A DNA stretch of 28,539 nt. Source: JAPLCX01 sp964460305. Its GTDB lineage: Bacteria; Auribacterota; Tritonobacteria; UBA1439. Of the stretch, positions 16,085 through 22,944 are shown piece by piece. The stretch spans positions 1 to 28,539 of the forward strand of contig CAYWRA010000024.1 of assembly GCA_964460305.1 (NCBI GenBank). The letters run 5' to 3'. A program made the translations under genes and the position numbers. Numbering within the stretch: the stretch's first letter is position 1; every line of letters starts with the position of its first letter. Below the pieces are notes generated by a model, which was not told the origin of the DNA, did no database searches, and saw nothing but the letters and a program-made list of their open reading frames with translations.

Positions 16085-16090
16085 TATACT
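16085..16090 (+). promoter_or_regulatory. Candidate -10 of the plus-strand thioredoxin-like gene
   Basis: TATACT followed by 6 nt (ACCGGC) and the ATG at 16097, the same -10 to ATG distance as the YhiN-type promoter. No good -35 is seen at 16-18 bp and no ribosome site is present, so the call is tentative. Confidence 0.4.
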
Positions 16091-16096
16091 ACCGGC

Positions 16097-16411
16097 ATGA
16101 AAATACTCACCGATCCTGTTTCGTTGAAAGAGCAGCTCTCCGGGAAGGGGAAGACAGCGGTCCTCTTCGTAATGAGCACTTGCCCATTCTGCCGCAGGTT
16201 CAGGCCGCTCTTCGAGGCGTTCGAAAATACGCGCGCGAAAGACCTCGATTTTCTTACCGTCATTCTGGACGACGAGGGTAGCCCCCTTTGGGAGGAGTAT
16301 GCCATCGAGGTGGTGCCGACGCTGATAATTTTCCAGGGCGGAGGCATAATCTCACGCCGGGACGGAAGGCCGGGGGAAGGGCTCGGCGCGGAAGATATTG
16401 AATCTCTGTAG
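16097..16411 (+). CDS. Thioredoxin-like protein with CPFC active site
   Basis: A 104-residue cytosolic thioredoxin-fold protein, the only plus-strand gene here. The redox motif is C29-P-F-C32 (MSTCPFCRRF), a glutaredoxin-like dipeptide in a thioredoxin-like scaffold. The cis-proline loop VVPTLIIFQGG is typical. The sequence ends in GLGAEDIESL without extra domains. Conservation begins at the ATG at 16097; an open frame runs back to 16001 but is not thioredoxin-like. It is divergent from the YhiN-type gene and convergent with nth. A role as a disulfide reductase is inferred from the fold; the partner reductase is not in the window. Confidence 0.85.
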   Translation: MKILTDPVSLKEQLSGKGKTAVLFVMSTCPFCRRFRPLFEAFENTRAKDLDFLTVILDDEGSPLWEEYAIEVVPTLIIFQGGGIISRRDGRPGEGLGAEDIESL

Positions 16412-16458
16412 CCAGATTTACTCATGGATGAAGAACAAGAAACTGTTGAGAGTATCGC

Positions 16459-16518
16459 TGACAAATACCAAATGACAAAATACAATGAGGTTTGTTATTT
16501 GTGCTTTGGTATTTGTCG
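16459..16518. repeat. TGACAAAT stem-loop repeat, copy 2 (module-free form)
   Basis: Arms GACAAATACCAAA (16460-16472) and TTTGGTATTTGTC (16505-16517) form a perfect 13 bp stem around the apex CAAAATACAATGAGGTTTG. On the minus strand it reads ACAAATACC-AAAGCAC with nothing between. That is the site where copies 3 and 5 carry a GC-rich module. It lies between the convergent thioredoxin-like and nth genes, 26 nt after the nth stop. Confidence 0.82.
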
Positions 16519-16542
16519 TTCCTGCTGCGGTCGGCTGACATT

Positions 16543-17214
16543 TCAGGCTGGCATCTTGCTTCTCTTCAGGGATGGATAAAACTTCTTTGCCGATGGGCAG
16601 AGACGGCGTATCGGGCAGTCGGGACACATCGGCTTGCGCGCCTGGCAAACCGCCCTCCCATGATTTACCATGAGGTAGTTGAAGTCAAGCCAATCCCCCC
16701 TCGGTACTATCTTCAACAAGTCCCGTTCTATCTTATCGGGATCCGTTTCCCGGCTCAGCCCGATCCTCTCTGATAACCTTTTTACATGGGTGTCGACGGC
16801 GATCCCCTCCGCCTTTCCATATCCGCTCGAGAGGACTATGTTCGCGGTCTTGCGCGCCACGCCGGGGAGGGTGACTAGCTCCTCCATGGTATCGGGCACG
16901 CGCCCGCCGAAATCATCGACGATCTTCCCGGCCGCGGCGATTATGTTTTTGGCCTTGTTCCTGAAAAATCCTGTCGAGCGGATTTCATCCTCTATGACCA
17001 ATTGCTTCGCGCCGGCAAAATCGGCGGCCCGTTTGTATTTTTTGAACAGGGCCGGCGTTATCTTGTTCACGCGCGCGTCGGTACACTGGGCCGAGAGGAT
17101 CGTCGCGATCAGAATCTGGAGGGGATTTCTAAACCGGAGGGCGGTGCGGCTCTCCGGATATGCCTTGTGCAGCATCTTTATTATGGGCGCTATTCTTGCG
17201 CGTGCCGGTTTCAT
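16543..17214 (-). CDS. nth: Endonuclease III (DNA glycosylase/AP lyase)
   Basis: A 223-residue base-excision repair enzyme that removes oxidised pyrimidines and cleaves the abasic site. The helix-hairpin-helix LPGVARKTAN contains the catalytic K122, and the catalytic Asp is D141 (VDTHV). The C-terminal [4Fe-4S] loop is C190-X6-C197-X2-C200-X5-C206, exactly the family spacing. I chose the ATG at 17214 because the conserved protein starts there (MKPARARIAPIIKML) and the length then matches the family. A frame open to 17334 would add 40 poorly conserved residues. It follows rubredoxin on the same strand. Confidence 0.95.
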   Translation of the reverse strand: MKPARARIAPIIKMLHKAYPESRTALRFRNPLQILIATILSAQCTDARVNKITPALFKKYKRAADFAGAKQLVIEDEIRSTGFFRNKAKNIIAAAGKIVDDFGGRVPDTMEELVTLPGVARKTANIVLSSGYGKAEGIAVDTHVKRLSERIGLSRETDPDKIERDLLKIVPRGDWLDFNYLMVNHGRAVCQARKPMCPDCPIRRLCPSAKKFYPSLKRSKMPA

Positions 17215-17343
17215 GGCTTCCAATCTGGCGTGATAAAACTTGTCCTGAGCAGTTCGATTGCGCTCGGTATAAACTCCGCTGAAGGATCGCGTCCCGACCA
17301 ATCGCGGTGACGTTCCGTGCGGACGCTCACCCATCCCCGCTTC

Positions 17344-17505
17344 CTACTCCATGGGGGAGAACTGGTCCTTGCTCGCGCCGCACACGGGGCATACCCAACT
17401 GTCGGAAAGCTTCTCGAACGCGGTCCCCGGCGCGACGCCGTTATCGGGGTCCCCCGCATCCGGATCGTACACGTAACCGCATACGTTACAAACGTACTTT
17501 TTCAT
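17344..17505 (-). CDS. Rubredoxin
   Basis: A 53-residue one-iron electron carrier with C6-X2-C9 and C39-X2-C42, the standard rubredoxin knuckles (CNVCGYVYDPDAGD and WVCPVCGASKDQF). An AGAGGAGG site lies 6 nt before the ATG, which excludes the longer open frame from 17556. In anaerobes rubredoxin donates electrons to flavodiiron proteins and rubrerythrins, both of which are encoded here (9.9-11.1 kb and 28.1-28.5 kb). It sits upstream of nth on the same strand. Confidence 0.97.
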   Translation of the reverse strand: MKKYVCNVCGYVYDPDAGDPDNGVAPGTAFEKLSDSWVCPVCGASKDQFSPME

Positions 17506-17528
17506 GGAGCCTCCTCTTATGACGGCGG

Positions 17529-17688
17529 AAATGACAAATGTCAAATGACAAAGCACTCTGAGGTCTTGTTATTCAGACATTTGTAATTCATTTGTCATTC
17601 GCGCTCTGCCTGCCCGCCCCAAAGGGGCCTCTTTCCCGAAGGGATCCCTTGGGGACGAGGCCGGTTGACAGGCGGGGTATTTGTCATT
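17529..17688. repeat. Composite TGACAAAT repeat, copy 3, with a GC-rich module insert
   Basis: Left arm AATGACAAATGTCAAATGAC (from 17529), apex CAAAGCACTCTGAGGTCTTG, then CATTTGTCATT, an inserted GC module (17608-17675) and a final GGTATTTGTCATT (17676-17688). The module is nearly identical to the reverse complement of 6749-6818. On the minus strand the junctions AATGACAAATACC/CCGCCTG and GGGCAGGC/AGAGCGCG match those of copy 5. It ends 8 nt from the stop codon of the DUF2156 gene. Confidence 0.85.
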
Positions 17689-17696
17689 AATCCGCG

Positions 17697-18593
17697 TCAG
17701 CCCTTCCGCCTAAGGACGTACGTCTTCACGACGAATGCCGGACAATACGACTCCTTGGCGCGCCGCAATCCCTCGATGCCGAGGTCCTGCTCCCGGTTGA
17801 CGTAATCGTACGTCGGCGCAAGATAACGGGCCGTCTCCCAGTTTATCACCTGGGCCGACCCTTTGATTTCGCCGTTATATTTCTCGAAATGCACCGCCGC
17901 GGTATTACGGTTCTGGGGATCGAATATCGAAAATGCAACCACCTCACCCCTATCCCTGATGATGAGCCCCTCCAGCTCCAGCTCCTCGAACTTTTCCATC
18001 GCGCGCTTCAGCGCCGAGCTCTCGTGCGTAAAGCCGAGCTGCTCGCAGTTCTTGACCTCGCACCATTTCTCGGCGAGCATGAAGCATTCCCCGGCTTGGC
18101 GCACGCTCATTTTTTCGGACGCATAGCCGGGGTTGTTTCGAAGGAATTGCGAGAGCAGGTTCTTCTTCTTATGCATCTTCCGCCCCTTAAGCTCCACGAG
18201 CGCCCGGGCGGAGTATACATAATCGGCGTTGTCCCTGTCGGCCTCCGCCGTGAAATACTCGTTGATGGCATTATTCCGCTCCACGTACTCCGCGTCCATG
18301 AGCACGTAGTTCCCGCTCGCGCCCTGCCGGACCAGCCGGTCCGACATCTCGACCATCTCCTCGACGCTGCACGGGGCGCCGACCGGCATAAACATGAAGT
18401 CGTCCTTCCCGCTGTACACCAAGAGCCTCTCCCGATGAATGGCCCATCGAAGATCGTAGATGTCTCCCCAGGAATAGAGGTTCGCGAAATTATAATCGCA
18501 TGACATCTTCTGCGCCGCCGCGAGGCAAGGCTTCACGCGCGCGCCGTCGGCGACCTCCACCTTTTTGAATGATGCCAAGTCCAATTCACTCAT
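17697..18593 (-). CDS. DUF2156 (LPG synthase C-terminal-like) acyltransferase
   Basis: A 298-residue cytosolic protein with a tandem GNAT-like fold, related to the catalytic part of phosphatidylglycerol lysyltransferases. Family signatures are the C-terminal YDYVNREQDLGIEGLRRAKESYCPAF and the central VELKGRKMHKKKNLLSQFLRN. It lacks the membrane part of MprF, so it is the soluble stand-alone form. Some relatives are thought to transfer aminoacyl or acyl groups to lipids or peptides; the substrate is unknown here. The ATG at 18593 lies inside the 3' end of the GNAT gene (8 nt overlap), so the two acyltransferase-fold proteins are probably made together. Confidence 0.9.
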   Translation of the reverse strand: MSELDLASFKKVEVADGARVKPCLAAAQKMSCDYNFANLYSWGDIYDLRWAIHRERLLVYSGKDDFMFMPVGAPCSVEEMVEMSDRLVRQGASGNYVLMDAEYVERNNAINEYFTAEADRDNADYVYSARALVELKGRKMHKKKNLLSQFLRNNPGYASEKMSVRQAGECFMLAEKWCEVKNCEQLGFTHESSALKRAMEKFEELELEGLIIRDRGEVVAFSIFDPQNRNTAAVHFEKYNGEIKGSAQVINWETARYLAPTYDYVNREQDLGIEGLRRAKESYCPAFVVKTYVLRRKG

Positions 18594-19008
18594 CGGCCGT
18601 CCATATCATCGGGACATAACCCTTCATCGCTCTAAAACCCAGCTCACGATAAAACCGCTCAAGGCCCGGCCCGGCGATGAGCCCGATCCAGTCGACGCCG
18701 CGCCTTCTTAAATAATCGACGATCGCGAGGACAATCCTCCCGCCCAGTCCCTTCCCCCGAAACTCGTTCAACACCGTGACGTCCTGTATGTACGCGTCGC
18801 CGGCCCCATCGGAAAAACTCCTACCCATCCCCACCAGCCGCTTTTTGTGGAAGGCCCCCGCGAAGCAGAACGAATTTCGCACCAGCGAATTGGCGTACGC
18901 CGCGCTCTCGGGATACTCGGGCTTCCACCAGCCCGCTTCCTTATACAGGTGGATAAGCTCTCTGCCGTTCACCCTCCTGACAATCCGCACGGATATTGCG
19001 TCCGCCAC
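18586..19008 (-). CDS. GNAT family N-acetyltransferase
   Basis: A 140-residue acetyltransferase fold. The acetyl-CoA pyrophosphate loop is RGKGLGG (84-90), preceded by the DVTVLNEF strand. The C-terminal FYRELGFRAMKGYVPMIW is typical of GNAT enzymes. The start is GTG at 19008 with GGAGG 8 nt upstream. The substrate is unknown. It overlaps the downstream DUF2156 gene by 8 nt, suggesting a coupled function. Confidence 0.9.
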   Translation of the reverse strand: MADAISVRIVRRVNGRELIHLYKEAGWWKPEYPESAAYANSLVRNSFCFAGAFHKKRLVGMGRSFSDGAGDAYIQDVTVLNEFRGKGLGGRIVLAIVDYLRRRGVDWIGLIAGPGLERFYRELGFRAMKGYVPMIWTADE

Positions 19009-19048
19009 TAGTGCGCCTCCAATTCTTGCCCGGCGATTGGTAAATAGA

Positions 19049-19285
19049 TCAAATTCCCAGCGCGCTCTTTATCTTTTCCTTCTCGAATCCCACGATGATC
19101 TCACCATCTATATCCAGGACCGGGACGCCCATCTGGCCCGATTTGCGCATCATCTCCTCGGCCTTTGCGCGGTCGGTGGAGACGTCGTTGTCCTCGAAAG
19201 CGACGTTGCTTTCCTTTAGGAACTGCTTCGCCCTTATGCAGTAGGGGCAGACAGGGGTGCCATAGACGATCACTCTCTTGGCCAT
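19049..19285 (-). CDS. Glutaredoxin-like protein
   Basis: A 78-residue thiol-redox protein with C13-P-Y-C16 near the N-terminus and a GVPVLDIDGEIIVGF cis-proline/glutathione-loop region. It belongs to the short glutaredoxin/NrdH/YruB-like group found in anaerobes. GGGAGG 7 nt upstream supports the ATG at 19285 over the longer open frame. It may reduce disulfides or serve ribonucleotide reductase; no nrd gene is nearby. It sits downstream of the flavodoxin-like reductase gene with a 129 nt gap. Confidence 0.93.
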   Translation of the reverse strand: MAKRVIVYGTPVCPYCIRAKQFLKESNVAFEDNDVSTDRAKAEEMMRKSGQMGVPVLDIDGEIIVGFEKEKIKSALGI

Positions 19286-19414
19286 GATTTCCTCCCATTG
19301 ATTGAGCCGACCGACTCCAGGATCCTGATTGCAAATATCAAATTGCAAAAGTTGAAGCAGCCGAAAATGTCACAATCTCAATTTAAAATTTACAATGGAG
19401 CGAAGCGACTGCGG

Positions 19415-19987
19415 CTACGCCTTCATGGACGCAAGGCGACGGCCGAGCTCGAACGCCGCGTGCATGCAGTCAGCGCGCGCGCGCGCTCTCCCCTTCTCGT
19501 CAACGCCGGCGCAGAAGAGCTCCCCTTCATAGCGTGCGTCGATCGTCGCGCACCAATTCTTTACGATCGACCTCGCATTTTCGAAAAAATCGTTTCTGGC
19601 CCCCGCCTGGACGGAGATGAAGGCGCACGTCTTGCGCCTCTCGACATTCTCGCCCTTCGACCGCTGCCGCGCCATCCAGGCGCACTGGAAGCGGTCGATC
19701 ATCATCTTTGTCTGGGCGCTCAGGCTGCCGAAAAATATCGGCGAAGCGATAACGATCGCATCCGCTTCTCTGATGCCAGCATAGACTATCTCCATGTCGT
19801 CCCGTACGCCACAAATGCCGTCATCAGTAATGCTCTCGCACTCCTGGCAGGGCGCATATTTGAGGGCGTTGAGGAATATCTTCTCCGTCCTGGCGCCGCA
19901 CCCCGCCGCTGCCCGAAGCGCCTCATCGAGAAGGATGTCGCTGTTCCCGCCAGCGCGCGGACTTCCGTTGATGCCGAGGAGGTACAT
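19415..19987 (-). CDS. NADPH-dependent FMN reductase / flavodoxin-fold protein
   Basis: A 191-residue flavodoxin-like protein. The N-terminal GINGSPRAGGNSD is the FMN phosphate loop, and ASPIFFGSLSAQTKMMIDR is the family's second flavin segment. Relatives called iron-sulfur flavoproteins carry a compact four-Cys motif after the first helix. Here C47, C50 and C59 remain, but the third Cys position is Ile, so a normal [4Fe-4S] site is doubtful. The ATG at 19987 is preceded by GGAG and fits the family start; the frame to 20050 comes from a repeat. The likely activity is flavin or quinone reduction. Confidence 0.88.
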   Translation of the reverse strand: MYLLGINGSPRAGGNSDILLDEALRAAAGCGARTEKIFLNALKYAPCQECESITDDGICGVRDDMEIVYAGIREADAIVIASPIFFGSLSAQTKMMIDRFQCAWMARQRSKGENVERRKTCAFISVQAGARNDFFENARSIVKNWCATIDARYEGELFCAGVDEKGRARARADCMHAAFELGRRLASMKA

Positions 19988-20006
19988 GGTGGATACTCCG
20001 CATCCG

Positions 20007-20057
20007 AAATACCAAATGACAAAACACAATGCGGCCTTGTCATTTGGCATTTGTCAT
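20007..20057. repeat. TGACAAAT stem-loop repeat, copy 4
   Basis: Arms AAATACCAAATGACAA (20007-20022) and TTGTCATTTGGCATTT (20037-20052) pair at 15 of 16 positions. The apex contains CAAAACACAATGCGGCCTTG. It ends 13 nt from the stop of the PNPOx-family gene and lies just upstream of the flavodoxin-like gene. Confidence 0.85.
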
Positions 20058-20069
20058 TCTCCCTCACAA

Positions 20070-20531
20070 CTAACCTATATGCCCCGGTGTCAAGTCGACG
20101 ATCTCCTGCACCTCCATCGCGATCAGGTATTGCGGGCCGGGCAGGCGCGCCTCGGGCTGCCGGGGATGGCCTTTCTGGCCCTGCACGCTTTTTATAATGC
20201 GGCGAGTGATACGGCTGCTGATCCTTTGCTCCCATGCCCTCAATATGCTGGGCTTGACCGACTCAAGCGCCACGATTCGCCCCGTTCCCTTCAGGCAGTA
20301 GCCCCTGAAATGGTGTTCGTCCACCACGGTGACGCTCAGCCTCGGGTTATTTCGGAGGTTGCGGAACGTGCCGCCCCTGTAGAGATCGAGGAGATAGACC
20401 TCGCCATTCCTGTTTATCTTGACCACGCCCTTGCAAGAGCTGTGCGGGATCCCATCGCCGCCGACGGTCGTCACCACTGTGTAGTTCTGGCCGTTGAAAA
20501 AACGAATTATCTCGTCGGATAACCGCTTCAT
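20070..20531 (-). CDS. Pyridoxamine 5'-phosphate oxidase family (FMN-binding split barrel)
   Basis: A 153-residue FMN-binding split-barrel protein. The N-terminal FFNGQNYTVVTTVGGDGIPHSS segment and the LYRGGTFRNLRNNPRLSVTVVD flavin-phosphate region are typical. It is probably not a true PNPOx but one of the general flavin/heme-related reductases common in anaerobes. AAGGTAGAG lies upstream of the ATG. It precedes the flavodoxin-like gene on the same strand, which may indicate a shared redox role. Confidence 0.88.
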   Translation of the reverse strand: MKRLSDEIIRFFNGQNYTVVTTVGGDGIPHSSCKGVVKINRNGEVYLLDLYRGGTFRNLRNNPRLSVTVVDEHHFRGYCLKGTGRIVALESVKPSILRAWEQRISSRITRRIIKSVQGQKGHPRQPEARLPGPQYLIAMEVQEIVDLTPGHIG

Positions 20532-20613
20532 GGACTCTACCTTGATCTATTTACCACTGGATCCTGGCTCCTAGTATATCCTAACAATCCGTGGTTTCTT
20601 AACTCACCCCACA

Positions 20614-20772
20614 TCAAAACCTTCCGGCAATAAGCGCGCCCAGAACCGCACCGACCACCGTGCTCACGTACGGATTGCCGGTGATCGGGCATGCGCCCGA
20701 TGCGCACCTGCCGAAATAGCCCACCAGGAAACCCAACCCTCCTCCGATGACGATCCCCAATAAAATCCTCAT
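20614..20772 (-). CDS. Small membrane protein (DUF6132-like)
   Basis: A 52-residue protein with two hydrophobic Gly-rich helices (ILLGIVIGGGLGFLVGYFG and STVVGAVLGALIAG). They are joined by GRCASGACPITGNPY, with C23 and C28. This matches the short DUF6132 family as I remember it. The cysteine pair in the loop may bind a metal or undergo redox change. A strong GGGAGGTG site before the ATG at 20772 fixes the start; the frame upstream to 20895 derives from intergenic repeat sequence. Confidence 0.75.
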   Translation of the reverse strand: MRILLGIVIGGGLGFLVGYFGRCASGACPITGNPYVSTVVGAVLGALIAGRF

Positions 20773-20809
20773 GCGCGCACCTCCCTTCGCCTCATCCTTA
20801 CCATGATAT

Positions 20810-21080
20810 ATCCGTGAAGCGGATTTGAAAAGTGTATCCTTTGCAATGCCTCGGCTCCAGGGTGTGGGACAGGGTTGTTTGCCACTGATCTTCACGGATG
20901 ATTGATGTATATACGCAGATTATCCAGCCACGAATTAACACGAATGAAGAAGATCTCATTAATCGGGCGCATCCCAAAGGGACCCCTTTGGGGGATTTTC
21001 GCAGATTGCCGCAGATGTAAACTACGGTTTCTGGTGTCACGCCTGCGTTCATCTGCGTCCAAAATTACTCCTCCGTGGAT
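20810..21080. repeat. Repeat-derived intergenic region (CGCAGAT/CACGAAT words)
   Basis: The 352 bp gap between the ABC permease and the small membrane protein holds no gene. It contains inverted arms ATCCGTGAAG (20810-20819) and CTTCACGGAT (20890-20899). It also has CGCAGATTATCCAGCCACG and CACGAATTAACACGAATG, GCAGATTGCCGCAGATG against ATCTGCGT, and a CCCAAAGGGACCCCTTTGGG hairpin near 20977. These words recur in the 26.9 kb gap and resemble dispersed repeats common in environmental genomes. Confidence 0.6.
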
Positions 21081-21124
21081 CCCTTCCGTGCGCCGGCAGG
21101 CCGGAACCGTCCCCCAGCCCCGTG

Positions 21125-21889
21125 TCACTTGACCATCCGTCGTCTCATGAGGTGGATGCTTCCGTAGAAGAGGGCCACCGTTGGAATGATGAGGACGACG
21201 GCGCTGACATACGGGTACGGGGGGGCATGCCCGGCGATGAGCGCGCGGCAAACGGCGACCGCGTGCGTGAGCGGGGAGCAGTATGCCAGGGCCCTCAGCC
21301 ACCGGGGAAAATTGTCGAGGGGGAAGAATATCCCGGAGAAGAAGAACAGCGGCGTGACGATCAGCTCGAAGAAATAACTGAAGAAGTCGAAGCTCCGGCT
21401 AAGCGACGTCACGAGCATTGCGAGGCTCGCGAACTGGAACCCGACGATAAAAACGAGCGGCGGGACGAGCAGCGACCACCATGAGTGCACCAGGCCGAAC
21501 GCCGCCACCACCGCGAACATGATCGCGCCGCTGAAGAGCGCCTTGCTCGCGCCCCAGACGATGTCCCCCGCGACCGCATCCTCGAGATTCACCGGGGTGA
21601 CGATGATGGCATCGTAGGTCTTCAAGTGGAACATCTTCAAAAAGCTCGCGTAGGTGCACTCGTACGAGGCGGCGAACATCCCCGCGGAGACGATTACCCC
21701 CGGCGCGAGAAATTGGATGTAGGAGACACCCTGCATCTCCCCAAGGAACCTTCCCAGCCCCACCCCCATCGCGAACAGATAGAGAACGGGGTCGCCCAGG
21801 TTCCCCATGAGATTTACATAGATGTACTTCATGAAGGAGTCGAAATTCCTCCTCCACACCTTCCACAATCGCCACGATATCCTAATCAA
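21125..21889 (-). CDS. ABC-2 type exporter permease
   Basis: A 254-residue inner-membrane permease with about six predicted helices. It is of the ABC-2/NodJ/DrrB group (FLAPGVIVSAGMFAASYECTYASF and SPLTHAVAVCRALIAG near the C-terminus). It pairs with the ATPase gene just upstream, which it overlaps by 8 nt. The only in-frame start near the overlap is TTG at 21889. NodJ-like systems export lipo-oligosaccharides, polysaccharides or drugs; the cargo is unknown. Confidence 0.92.
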   Translation of the reverse strand: MIRISWRLWKVWRRNFDSFMKYIYVNLMGNLGDPVLYLFAMGVGLGRFLGEMQGVSYIQFLAPGVIVSAGMFAASYECTYASFLKMFHLKTYDAIIVTPVNLEDAVAGDIVWGASKALFSGAIMFAVVAAFGLVHSWWSLLVPPLVFIVGFQFASLAMLVTSLSRSFDFFSYFFELIVTPLFFFSGIFFPLDNFPRWLRALAYCSPLTHAVAVCRALIAGHAPPYPYVSAVVLIIPTVALFYGSIHLMRRRMVK

Positions 21890-22805
21890 CGAGATCCCTC
21901 CCCGTCAGTTTCAGGAAAACGTCTTCGAGGGTCGCCGGCCGCCTCAGGATGTGCCGGTACCCCTTGTCAGTCAAGTGCGTGAGCAGGGGCCGGCAGTCGT
22001 CACAGTAGAGGTAGACCTTTTGATCCGTCCGCTCCACGGTCGCGCGAAAGTAGGTCAGGTCGCGCACCACCCTTTCCTGCTCCGCGCCCGACAACACCAG
22101 CTCGAGCACCTCCTCGCCGATGAAGCGCCTGACCAGGTCCCTCGGCGGACCCACCACCAATATCTTTCCGCGGTCCATCACCGCCACACGGTCGCACAGC
22201 TCGGCGGCCTCCTCCATGTAGTGCGTGGTAAGGAGCAAGGTTACGTCCGCTTGCTTCAACATGCGGAGTTTGTCCCAGATTAAGTGCCGCGCCTGCGGGT
22301 CGAGACCGACCGTCGGCTCATCGAGGATAAGGAGCCTGGGATCGTTGATCATCCCCCGTGCGACCAGCAATCTCCTCCGCATCCCCGATGACAGATCCTC
22401 TATCGAGGAGTGCATCTTTTCAGTGAGCTGGACGAAATCGAGGAGCTCGCGGGCACAAGTGCCGGCCTGCTCGCGCGGAATGCCGAAATAACGGGCATAG
22501 ATCGTGAGATTCGCCAGGACGTCGAAGTCGGTATCGAGGTTGCTATCCTGGGGGATGACGCCGAGGTCTTTCTTGACGAGCTCCGGATTGACGTTCGGGT
22601 CCCTCCCGAGGACGCGGAGATCGCCGCCCGTCCTCGGCGCCACGCAGTACACCATCTTCATCGTGGTGGTCTTCCCAGCCCCGTTCGGACCGATGATGCC
22701 GAAGCATTCCCCCTCATGCACGTCGAAGTCTATACCAGCGACGGCGAGGGTGTCTTTGTACTGTTTGACGAGATTCTTCGCGGATACCGTTGGAGTCATG
22801 GGCAT
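21882..22805 (-). CDS. ABC exporter ATP-binding protein (NodI/DrrA-like)
   Basis: A 307-residue ATPase subunit. Walker A is GPNGAGKTT (39-47), the Q-loop is VIPQDSN (Q86), and the signature is LSSGMRRRL (138-146, Ser in place of the usual third-position Gly). Walker B is LLILDEPTVGLD (158-169) and the switch His is H195. The C-terminal ~80 residues are the extra domain common in NodI/DrrA-type exporters. Starts at 22805 or 22799 are both possible and neither has a ribosome site. Its leader lies inside a composite repeat. It is coupled to the permease by overlap. Confidence 0.93.
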   Translation of the reverse strand: MPMTPTVSAKNLVKQYKDTLAVAGIDFDVHEGECFGIIGPNGAGKTTTMKMVYCVAPRTGGDLRVLGRDPNVNPELVKKDLGVIPQDSNLDTDFDVLANLTIYARYFGIPREQAGTCARELLDFVQLTEKMHSSIEDLSSGMRRRLLVARGMINDPRLLILDEPTVGLDPQARHLIWDKLRMLKQADVTLLLTTHYMEEAAELCDRVAVMDRGKILVVGPPRDLVRRFIGEEVLELVLSGAEQERVVRDLTYFRATVERTDQKVYLYCDDCRPLLTHLTDKGYRHILRRPATLEDVFLKLTGRDLVD

Positions 22806-22810
22806 ATTTC

Positions 22811-22938
22811 AATGACAAATACCCCGCCTGCGCCAAGTCTGCGGCGGGCAGGCAAAGCACAAATGACAAATGGATTACAAATGACCAAATGACAAGACCT
22901 CGTTGTGTTTTGACATTTGGTATTTGTCATTTGTCATT
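22811..22938. repeat. Composite TGACAAAT repeat, copy 5, with a short GC-rich module insert
   Basis: Outer arms AATGACAAATACC (22811-22823) and GGTATTTGTCATT (22919-22931) are a perfect inverted pair. A 30 bp GC hairpin (22824-22853, GCCTGC...GCAGGC) interrupts the left side between ACC and AAAGCAC. The minus-strand apex is CAAAACACAACGAGGTCTTG. It ends 6 nt from the korB stop codon. Confidence 0.86.
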
Positions 22939-22944
22939 ATCACG

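Noticed and set aside
17215..17334. 40-residue N-terminal extension of endonuclease III
   Set aside because: Family length and conserved sequence begin at 17214. The extension is not recognisable, though it cannot be fully excluded.
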